Shown here piece after piece: positions 23,190-32,311 of a stretch of 64,000 nucleotides of DNA (its first letter is position 1; the number at the start of each line of letters is the position of its first letter). The notes beneath the pieces are model-generated. The model ran no database searches. It worked only from the letters and a program-made list of their open reading frames with translations, and was not told where the DNA came from. The position numbers and the translations under genes were made by a program. Source of the DNA: Brachypterus glaber. Its lineage: Eukaryota > Arthropoda > Insecta > Coleoptera > Kateretidae. The stretch spans positions 82,010,895-82,074,894 of the forward strand of contig OY294044.1 in assembly GCA_958510825.1 (NCBI GenBank), written 5' to 3'.

Positions 23190-23786
23190 AACATAAATTT
23201 AGGTCTTCAATACCAACCCAAAAAAAAAATCCCTAAAAATATTATATTTGGATTTTATCACAGTGAAACAAAAAATATGCATGAATGCAAAATTATTAAA
23301 GAATACATAAAGCAGCTTATTAAACACAAAAACAAGTACAAAATCACACACACAACGGGGTATTATCAATGACTGTCAAATTAAGGAGTAGGTCATAAGT
23401 TCCCTGGGAAAGCTTAGACCTACTGTTACACATAGCTGTGTTATAAAAACTTAAAAAAAAATAGTTTTTTACCTAAAAAAAAACAAATATCATACCTTCA
23501 TGTAATTTAAAATATAATCTAAAATGTTATTTTAATCTATAATTTGCATAATTTTATTTTAAAACAATAAATAATTATACTTTTATCTCTTTCTGTAGAA
23601 CTTCTCTCTTTATCTAATCTAAATAGGCGGCAGTCCATTGGCCATATCCAAATAAATCCTTTTTATCAGTGTACTGGTTTTACAAAGAAGAATTATATGA
23701 AGGAATTTATACACAATTTTTCGCTATACATTTTATGACAAGGTGTAGAAAAATACCCCTAATTTACCGCACGAAATACAAAGGTA

Positions 23787-25374
23787 AGGTAAAACACCCA
23801 ATAGTTGACACTACCCCAACAGTTGACAGTTTTAAATAAAACAACCTAAAATAAGATTACATTACATTTATTAAGGCGAAATAAATAATAAATGGGTACC
23901 TAGTACCATCTAGTCTTAGAATTTACAACTGAAGATCAAGTGATTAGTTGAGTTTTAATATGGCAGACAATTTTTTAGTGGAGTGTTTTTGTTCGCAATT
24001 TTTTTTACAGTTTCTTAAGGCAAGTGCTAAGAAATTGGGTTTTTTTAATTTTCAGTATTTAGTGAATAATACGTATTTATGCATGCTAATCTTAATTACA
24101 GGCTTTTATGGTTTCAAATCAAACTTTTTCTGATTATTTACAACTCAATAAGACAGTTTTAGCTTTTTACTTAGGGGGTGTCAACCACCAGATTAAAAAA
24201 TCAACAAATTTCAATAGTTGACCGCTAATTTTACGGCTCTTGGGGATCGTTTAAAAGACTGTATTATACACCTCAGGGTGACCACAGGTTTTTTCAAATT
24301 AAGATTCCCTCATTTTCTCCTTATTCTTCCCTGATTTTTTCATAATGCTTTCCTGATTCTTCTCTGAACTCCCTGATAAAAATTAAAAATTTTCCCTGTT
24401 TTTAGTACAGATCATGAACGTAGAGATACAAACAAAAGTTTTTGAAGCCAATAGTCGTAAAAAATTTAAACATCCTGTTTTATTTATGAGTTATGATTTT
24501 TTATTTTTTTCAACTTTTTTTCTGTAAAACTTATCGATGGAATGGTAGAACTCTGTGAATAAAAACTTGTTTTATTAATAGTTTATCATGTACACCACAG
24601 CTTTTTTTCAGTTTACCTGATTTTTTACAATTGATCAAATTACCTGACCTTTCCCTGATTTCCCTGATCTGTGGACACCTGCACAGTTAATAAAGATCTA
24701 AATGTGGATGGGTGTTTTAAGATAAAATAAATGTTTTTTTTTATAATTCCAACAAAAAAATAAAATATATCAAAGTATTTTAACTAAAATGCTCATCTCT
24801 TATTTTTCGTATTTTGCTAAGAACTTCACTTCAGTTTTGTAAGTTATTTTACAATCCTGGTTAACCTCTAGTCGCATAGCATTTAGATATAAAATATTAT
24901 TTAGAGCTTTAAAGTTAACAGGGAATTTTACGTCAACTATTGGTTAAAATACTGTCAACTATTGGTGCTTTGATATCATTTTGTAAAACTTGATGAATTT
25001 AAATAAAAATATGGCATTCTTTTTAATAAAAACAGTAATTTATAAGTTACATTTTTAAAGCATTATGCTTTTAAAGTAATATTTCTTTTAAAATAAAAGA
25101 AAAATACGTTGTCGACTATTAGCGATGTTATATGTCAACTATTGGTAAATTACTTTATTAACAATGTTAACTTAACAATTTTTACAGGGTCTACAAAAAA
25201 ATTAAAAATTTTTGTTTTTATCATATTCAAACATTTTGGTACTAATATAAAAAGAAACCATCTAACTAAACACATGTATTCAATAAAATATAAAAAAAAA
25301 ATTATTAGATAAAATTTTAATTAAAAAACATTATAGAATTTTTCTTAGACTGTCAACTATTGGGGGTTTTACCT
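23787..25374. mobile_element. TA-flanked element A, 1,588 bp, repeated CAATAGTTGACA motif
   Basis: TIRs start AGGTAAAACACCCAATAG and end in its complement (CTATTGGGGGTTTTACCT). TA lies at 23785-23786 and 25375-25376. The TIR motif (C)CAATAGTTGACA recurs: three forward copies in the left part (about 23799, 23819, 24213) and five reversed copies in the right part (about 24933, 24957, 25112, 25134, 25352). No transposase; another insertion lies at 24274-24681. Repeated terminal motifs usually mark transposase-binding sites. Confidence 0.75.
24274..24681. mobile_element. Nested insertion with CAGGGTGACCACAG ends
   Basis: Begins CAGGGTGACCACAGG and ends CTGTGGACACCTG, inverted with few mismatches, with TTCCCTGA-type repeats along both flanks. 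It splits element A. Target duplication not recognisable. Confidence 0.6.
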
Positions 25375-25376
25375 TA

Positions 25377-25838
25377 AATTTATTTTTTTTGCAATATTGA
25401 AAACAATTGTATTGTATTCCTTAAGGAGTATTTTTGGTCTAGTTACTTTTTTCATCAAATCGATGGTTAATCCAAACCTCGTTCAGAGGGTGTTTTTTTT
25501 AAAGCGTGCTGTGTCCTCCGCTAAGGAGGGGACACTACCGGTACCCGGGTCTTTAATCTACACCTTAAGGCTTAAACACAGGCTTGCATAATGAATTTCA
25601 GTTTTTTAATAGTACATTATTTTAATTGTTAAATTGTGCCACTCTGTTTTAATAGTAATCTTTAATTTTTAATTAATACCTTTGTGTTATATATGTCCTT
25701 CACTGACAAAAATATACGGGAAACGTATAATTTGTCAGTGTAGCCATTTGACATAATAATTGGTGGCTTATTTAATGTTTTTTATGTTTAAATAATTGCA
25801 TTTGAGTGTATTTTAACTTTGTTAATTAAACAATGGAA
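25377..25838. other. Spacer with a GC-richer patch near 25485-25560
   Basis: The patch (CTCCGCTAAGGAGGGGACAC and ACCGGTACCCGGG) is followed at 25560-25600 by a remnant of the AAGGC...CACAGGCTTGCATAA MITE family. Not recognised otherwise. Confidence 0.4.
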
Positions 25839-26163
25839 CCACTAAAATGAAATGATTAACATTTTAATTATTTTAGGTTTTACTCGACTGCACTTGGTAA
25901 GTCGAAAAATACTTTCGTAATACCTGAATTTTACTAGACTCCAATAGGTTCATTAAAACTAAAAACGAAAAATATTTGAAAAAAAAAAATAAAGTTTCTT
26001 TTTTCGAGACACGAAAAAAAAAATGTTTTTATTCCATTTTACCCCTTTACCCCATCTCAATTTTTATCAAAAACAATTGTTTGGTTTGGATCTTTTTCGA
26101 CTTACCAAGTGCAGTCGACTAAAACCTAAAATAATTAAAATGTTAATCATTTCATTTTAGTGG
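25839..26163. mobile_element. Palindromic MITE, about 325 bp, 70-bp arms nearly perfect
   Basis: CCACTAAAATGAAATGATTA through GACTGCACTTGGTAAGTCG pairs with the right arm with about one or two mismatches. The centre is poly-A rich. Confidence 0.85.
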
Positions 26164-26227
26164 GATTAATCCCAGCATAGAAGTTTGTGCAAATTTAAAG
26201 TCTTTGGCTAAAAGCGTTCTCGAGTTA

Positions 26228-26464
26228 GGGAACGTTCAATTATCACGTAACGCAAATTGTACCAAAATTCATACATTTCATACCCCGGTTCCCGCGTTAT
26301 TTAAGGCTGTAGCGATTTTATATTTTGGCTACCGCCCCTAACACACCCCCTATTTGGGGGGTAGCGAAAAATGAAATCTCTACAGCCTTTAATAACGCGG
26401 GAACCGGGGTATGAAGTGTATGAATTTTGGTACAATTTGCGTTACGTGATACTTGAACGTTCCC
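26228..26464. mobile_element. TTA-flanked MITE, 237 bp, complete
   Basis: TIRs GGGAACGTTCAATTATCACG and complement, with arms of about 100 bp (GAATTTTGGTACAATTTGCG pairs with its complement). TTA at 26225-26227 and 26465-26467. The centre has CCCCTATTTGGGGGG. PIF/Harbinger-type duplication, same family as 12731 and 42974. Confidence 0.85.
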
Positions 26465-27682
26465 TTATTGTAGTCACAAATTTCCCGGTCAAACATAATT
26501 TTTATGTTGACGTTAATCAACTTTTTGAATATAAAACGCCTAGAAACTTAAAAAAACAATAAAAATTTTATACTAAGGCAATACTTTTCTCGTGAGAAGT
26601 AAAAATGAACACAATTTAAAAAAATCTAGACAAGATGAGAGTCAAGTGCCAATACTCTTGCTCCTGAATCGACTCTTGATTAAATATTAAATATTTACAA
26701 ATTTTGGACTTTTCATACACCTCTTAAAAATTTTAAGTAAGTTTTTTACCCACAAGTTATGGAAATAAAAAATAATTGTCAATAATAAAAACTTGTCTGG
26801 CCTACTGTAGAATTTTAAGTCTTGAAAATCCAGACTCCCATAAGACGAGTCAAGAAAATAAGTCGAGAATTCTCGTTTGGACCTTTTAAATTACAAGGTT
26901 CAACAGAAAAAAAAATCTGTCATCGGACCAATTTTTTTAAGACAATTTTGGGTCGTAGATTTCGAATCTGTAATCAGATTTTTCGGGTCACGTCAGGATT
27001 TTTTCTACATACACTACAAGTCTAATTTTTTTTGTGTTTTTCAAAGTTATGAGATTTCTAGTTAATTGCTAAAGCAAAAACATGTTTGACTTAAGCAAAG
27101 TAGTATCAATAAAAAAAATCGTGTTTGCAAACCCTTTATTTATATTTTAATACAAAAGTATAGGTATAATAAAAACAAAAGTTAAAAACGTTTGTATTAA
27201 TCAATTTTCTTTTTTACGTTTGTGTCATGTTTAAGAGCCCACCAATATTCCGCCAGCATATGCGTTTTTGCCTTTTGTTTTTATATCTTATAAATTGACT
27301 TAAAAAACTTGGTTTTGCTATGTTGGAGGCTCCCAGGGCGAGACCAAAAAGCCGCAACGTGAGCCGAGCATGTTGCCTTGATGTGTGGTTCCACGCACAA
27401 GTTGACGAGCTCTTTATTTAGTTTAACCTCAATTTTTAAACGATTTGCAACATCTTACGATTTAAGTTTTGCGTTCGCGATGTCTTTTGGTTCTGTAGTT
27501 TTCAACTCTTGCAACAGATTAATGTAAGAGTATTTTTTGCGTTTTGTCAACTGAAGTTGCCCAACATGTTTTCTGTAAAGCTCTATTTATTAAGAGATTT
27601 AGTATCCTGATGTGTGAGCTCGGTGGGTTTTGTTGAGAAGCATGTTGCCCAGCATGCTCCCTAGTGACCCTATTGAAAATGA

Positions 27683-27783
27683 CGGGTCTGCGCGAGTATA
27701 AATGTTTCATAGACCAGACTTGAGCGGGTGAATTTCATCCGCTCAAGTCCGGTTTATGCACCATTTATACCCGCCCAGACCCG
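27683..27783. mobile_element. Hairpin insertion with 45-bp arms (also 29123-29223)
   Basis: CGGGTCTGCGCGAGTATAAA ... GACTTGAGCGG pairs with CCGCTCAAGTCCGG ... CCCGCCCAGACCCG around GTGAATTTCAT. It interrupts the 20300-type element between CTCCCTAGTGA and GAGTGGCCTGCTT. The single difference between the two tandem units lies in its right arm. Confidence 0.75.
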
Positions 27784-27912
27784 GGAGTGGCCTGCTTTAG
27801 TAGCAGCGTTTTCAAAATATTACATTAGAGGGTAGTATAGGCCTATAGTTATAACTCACTCGGACATACATATTCTTTTTTTTTTTCAGTCATGGGCAAG
27901 AAAAACTGGATC

Positions 27913-28219
27913 AACTTTCGTTCGCAGGAAATCCGCTAAATTTTTAAAAACATTTTTTTTTTGCCTTTATTCGAAAATGGTAATCGTTTTTTGCGGAAAT
28001 GCATCGCTTTTTCTATGGCGATTTTTTACATATTTTTTGTGTTGGCAAAAGAACGTTATGGAAATCTGTTTTCGTTAGAAATTAAGTATATTCTTGTTAT
28101 TTGGGACCCCCGAATCTGAAAATGGCAATCGTTGTTTGCAGATTTCTATAACGGTTTTTTGCAAAAACAAAAAATATATAAAGTAAGTAACGATACCAGA
28201 TTTCCTGCGAACGAAAGTT
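27913..28219. mobile_element. TIR element, 307 bp (also 29353-29659)
   Basis: Perfect 21-bp TIRs beginning AACTTTCGTTCGCAGGAAAT. Interior AT-rich with partly paired GGCAATCGTT/GGTAATCGTT blocks. Present in both tandem units. Confidence 0.75.
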
Positions 28220-28263
28220 CGTGGAGTTTTTTTATTTTAAAAGACCCTTAAAAAAGTCCAAAC

Positions 28264-29692
28264 GAAAATCCAGACTCCCATAAGACGAGTCAAGAAAATA
28301 AGTCGAGAATTCTCGTTTGGACCTTTTAAATTACAAGGTTCAACAGAAAAAAAAATCTGTCATCGGACCAATTTTTTTAAGACAATTTTGGGTCGTAGAT
28401 TTCGAATCTGTAATCAGATTTTTCGGGTCACGTCAGGATTTTTTCTACATACACTACAAGTCTAATTTTTTTTGTGTTTTTCAAAGTTATGAGATTTCTA
28501 GTTAATTGCTAAAGCAAAAACATGTTTGACTTAAGCAAAGTAGTATCAATAAAAAAAATCGTGTTTGCAAACCCTTTATTTATATTTTAATACAAAAGTA
28601 TAGGTATAATAAAAACAAAAGTTAAAAACGTTTGTATTAATCAATTTTCTTTTTTACGTTTGTGTCATGTTTAAGAGCCCACCAATATTCCGCCAGCATA
28701 TGCGTTTTTGCCTTTTGTTTTTATATCTTATAAATTGACTTAAAAAACTTGGTTTTGCTATGTTGGAGGCTCCCAGGGCGAGACCAAAAAGCCGCAACGT
28801 GAGCCGAGCATGTTGCCTTGATGTGTGGTTCCACGCACAAGTTGACGAGCTCTTTATTTAGTTTAACCTCAATTTTTAAACGATTTGCAACATCTTACGA
28901 TTTAAGTTTTGCGTTCGCGATGTCTTTTGGTTCTGTAGTTTTCAACTCTTGCAACAGATTAATGTAAGAGTATTTTTTGCGTTTTGTCAACTGAAGTTGC
29001 CCAACATGTTTTCTGTAAAGCTCTATTTATTAAGAGATTTAGTATCCTGATGTGTGAGCTCGGTGGGTTTTGTTGAGAAGCATGTTGCCCAGCATGCTCC
29101 CTAGTGACCCTATTGAAAATGACGGGTCTGCGCGAGTATAAATGTTTCATAGACCAGACTTGAGCGGGTGAATTTCATCCGCTTAAGTCCGGTTTATGCA
29201 CCATTTATACCCGCCCAGACCCGGGAGTGGCCTGCTTTAGTAGCAGCGTTTTCAAAATATTACATTAGAGGGTAGTATAGGCCTATAGTTATAACTCACT
29301 CGGACATACATATTCTTTTTTTTTTTCAGTCATGGGCAAGAAAAACTGGATCAACTTTCGTTCGCAGGAAATCCGCTAAATTTTTAAAAACATTTTTTTT
29401 TTGCCTTTATTCGAAAATGGTAATCGTTTTTTGCGGAAATGCATCGCTTTTTCTATGGCGATTTTTTACATATTTTTTGTGTTGGCAAAAGAACGTTATG
29501 GAAATCTGTTTTCGTTAGAAATTAAGTATATTCTTGTTATTTGGGACCCCCGAATCTGAAAATGGCAATCGTTGTTTGCAGATTTCTATAACGGTTTTTT
29601 GCAAAAACAAAAAATATATAAAGTAAGTAACGATACCAGATTTCCTGCGAACGAAAGTTCGTGGAGTTTTTTTATTTTAAAAGACCCTTAAA
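28264..29692. repeat. Tandem duplication, unit 2 (1,429 bp)
   Basis: Second unit; see unit 1 at 26824-28252. Near identity implies recent duplication, gene conversion or an assembly artefact. Confidence 0.95.
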
Positions 29693-30270
29693 TCTGAGAA
29701 AAGAATTGGCATAATTTAGAGCACTAGGCTGACTCATTTAATAAAGACATACTTTTTAAAGTATGTTTAAAAACAGCATGAATTAGACCAATATGCAAAT
29801 CGTATTTTTGAAATCAATGAACAAGAACGGTGCCATGTGTCATCATTTTTACGACGAATTTCAATCAAGTTTCATTTTTTACAGAAATTTTTATTTCTGA
29901 ATCATGTTCAATCAATTTTTTTGTTATCGAACGTATGACGTAAATTTATAAATATATGTAAACGAATTAAATAGTTGCACCCACTGCATTAATTTAATGA
30001 AATTTTTTTTCTATGTAAATGATTCACAACAAAAATTAAACTTATTAAAAATCTTGCTTTAAAAACTTAAAAAAAAAATAGTTTTTTAGTTTTTATTTTT
30101 TTTTGCGTGTAAATGAATACGACCAGTGTTGTTAATACGTGATAAAAGTAAATGATAATATAATTTTGCTTTAATAATATTTTATAATATTTACAGTAAT
30201 TATCAAAAAATGTCTAAGCGTCAATGTGGGTTTACATACTATTTTGCATTACATTTATTTTGCTACACTC
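29693..30270. other. Spacer, nothing recognised
   Basis: AT-rich, no motif-bearing frame, no structured repeat. Confidence 0.45.
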
Positions 30271-30278
30271 CCACCGTA

Positions 30279-30637
30279 GCGAAGATTTGGTGAGGGGAGG
30301 TAAAAAATTACAACTTTTTTTACCCTAAAAATACAACTTTTTTTCCCAAAAGTTAATGACTAAAAAATAAGGTCCTCACCTTTTCGTGAAATATACAACT
30401 TTTGTATTTTGAATCCCTGCAGTACGACTTTTGTATGAAATACACTGCCCACCAGGGCCGTAGCGAAGAAGATTTGGTGAGGGGAGGTAAAAAATTACAA
30501 CTTTTTTTAGCCTAAAAATACAACTTTTTTTCCCAAAAGTTAATGACTAAAAAAAAAGGTCCTCACCTTTTCGTGAAATATACAACTTTTGTATTTTGAA
30601 TCCCTGCAGTACGACTTTTGTATGAAATACACTGCCC
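30279..30637. repeat. 187-bp tandem duplication
   Basis: GATTTGGTGAGGGGAGG at 30284 recurs at 30471, with the following 160 bp almost identical (ACTTTTTTT runs, CCTGCAGTACGACTTTTG). No coding content. Confidence 0.85.
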
Positions 30638-30659
30638 AGTAAAAGAGCTTTCCCATTTT

Positions 30660-31400
30660 TCACCTTCTAGCGTGAAATGGTTTTTTTTTTTATTATGAGA
30701 TTAACTTTCAGCAACCTCAAAAGACCCAATATACGAAAACTACCCCCCGCCCTTAGGGGTGGAGTTAGAATTTTTTACATCAGATTCACTTTCAGCAACC
30801 TCAAAAACCCCAATATACCAATTTTCACGAAAACAGCCCCCCGCCACTCAGGGGGTGGAGTTCAAAATGTTTTATTATCAGATTCACTTTGAGCAACCTC
30901 AAAAACACCAATATACCTACCAATTAGATTAGATTAGATTAGATTAGATGTTTATTGATCACTTTGCTATATAAAATAGATATGACAAGTCAGGTTTAAA
31001 TAAATAAAAAATCGATCTATGTATAAGTATATAAATGCGTTGTTTGAGAATAAGGGATTACATTTCCTAAGTGTGTTAAAAAAAAAAAAAAAAAACGGTA
31101 ATGACCGAAAAAAAAAAATTACATAAAAAGATGTTAAAAAAAATACGGTTGCCCGTAAAAAAAAATTAATAGAGAAAATGTAATGACCATTATGTCTATA
31201 ACAAGGCAAATTAAAATAAAATCATAATATAAAACAAAAGAAACAAAAGATTAAAAAGTGAAAACATATAAATAAAATCACAAATATAACATTAAATTAA
31301 ATTAAATTTCCATGAAAACCACCCCCACCCCACAGAGGGTGAAATTAGAAAAAAATTATTGTCAGATTCAGATTCGTCGAACCCAAAAACCCCTTTAAAC
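30660..31400 (-). repeat. 98-bp array, reversed copy, split by a LINE tail
   Basis: Units CAGATTCACTTTCAGCAACC with AAAACCCCAATATACC and a C-run/G-run stripe are the complement of the arrays at 2680-3045 and 36655-37070. The array resumes at about 31308 after the insertion at 30924-31307. Confidence 0.75.
30924..31307 (-). mobile_element. 5'-truncated non-LTR retrotransposon 3' end, (TTAGA)n tail
   Basis: Five TTAGA units at 30924-30950, then on the reverse strand an AATAAA-like GATCAATAAACATC just before the tail. This is the form of many LINE 3' ends with microsatellite tails. Only noncoding 3' sequence with poly-A and T tracts remains. Inserted in the 98-bp array. Confidence 0.6.
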
Positions 31401-31431
31401 ATTAAAAAAAATGTTTACAAACCAAAATATA

Positions 31432-31640
31432 GATGGTCGAATAAAGAATTTTATGAGCTTTAAAATGATGTATCAACGTTAAAAAAAAAGTCCCCCTTGC
31501 CCCCCTGTCTCCACTGTGCCCCATAAGCATAAGCCCCATAAGCATATCACATTCCAAAAAAATATTTGAGTTTTGTTATTTGCTTGTTTCAAATTTCAAG
31601 TTGATATCTTAAGCCGTTTAAATGTTAAAGGGGGTGGTAA
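31432..31640 (-). mobile_element. Right half of the 'CAGTGCGGTCCAAAAGT' element, decayed
   Basis: ATTTTATGAGCTTTAAAATGATG, then GTCCCCCTTGCCCCCCTG and TTTCAAGTTGATATCTTAAG follow the order of the complete copy's right arm (about 58990-59190). The terminal CGCACTG is lost. Confidence 0.6.
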
Positions 31641-31684
31641 CCATTTACGTAAAATATTTATTTGTATTTGCATTATTTGTATCT

Positions 31685-31734
31685 GGGGATGTAGCTCAGT
31701 GGTAGAGCGTTCGCTTTGCATGTGAAAGGCCCGC
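31685..31734 (+). pseudogene. tRNA-Ala(UGC), 5' part, split by transposon
   Basis: GGGGATG acceptor strand, D arm with intact A box (TAGCTCAGTGG), then the anticodon arm TTCGC-TTTGCAT-GTGAA with anticodon TGC. The gene breaks at the end of the variable region. The missing T arm and 3' acceptor lie 3.9 kb away at 35637-35664. Joined on paper, the acceptor gives a G3-U70 pair, the hallmark of tRNA-Ala. With the B box displaced by 3.9 kb, normal tRNA expression is not expected. Confidence 0.95.
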
Positions 31735-32009
31735 ACGCTAGGCCTGAGGTTAACTTAAGTTTGAAACAGTGGTCAAAGCAAACAACCAGTGGATATGTGT
31801 AGAATGAGGTCTAGGCTATTCATAACCATCAACAGCAAAATCGCAGCAGATGGTTTGCAGAAGATACTGTTAAAAGTTGTTGGTGATGGCCTTGTTGTAC
31901 CTTAAAATTTTAAAAATTGGGGATTTGAGTAATAATTGTAGCTAAGTTTCGTCCGTAGAATCCGAATCCGTTCACAGAATTGATCTATCTGTTTTAGTTT
32001 TCGAAAAAA
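31735..32009 (+). repeat. Left terminal inverted repeat, 275 bp
   Basis: Pairs with 35362-35636. I count about four mismatches, all in the inner quarter (for example GTAGCTAAGTTTCG versus GTAACTAATTTTCG). Inner limit is the GTTTTCGAAAAAA block. Confidence 0.9.
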
Positions 32010-32311
32010 TTAAAATAAAAAATATGTTTTAGTAAACTTTCATCGCCTGTAAAAAAATAACTACACATGATATTAGATAAAGAATGTGTATAAATGACAG
32101 CAAATAAATTAGTATTTAAAAATACCATAGAATAATTCGTAAAATTGTGTTGTGTGACTATTTTAATATGGATTCTTTTTAAGAATTTTTTAGAAAAAAA
32201 AAGTTAGGTTGAGCAGTGTTTAGAAATACTTACACTTATACTTAAACCTATACACAAAATTTGACTTAAGTAATTACATGACAGTCTGTCAGATTATTTT
32301 TAATTTCCAAC

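Larger units (their letters stand above)
26824..28252. repeat. Tandem duplication, unit 1 (1,429 bp)
   Basis: Identical by eye to 28264-29692 at every line except one C/T difference (27744 versus 29184). Offset is exactly 1,440 bp, with an 11-bp spacer at 28253-28263. The unit holds a reversed copy of the 20300 element, a hairpin insertion (27683-27783) and a TIR element (27913-28219). All short frames are present twice and none has a known motif. Confidence 0.95.

Noticed and set aside
26877..27065. Identical small frames repeated at 28317 and others at 27519/28959
   Set aside because: Identity is due to the tandem duplication, not selection on protein; no motif or start context.
30924..31307. 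Simple microsatellite only
   Set aside because: The AATAAA-like signal beside the TTAGA tail and the interruption of the 98-bp array fit a LINE 3' end better.
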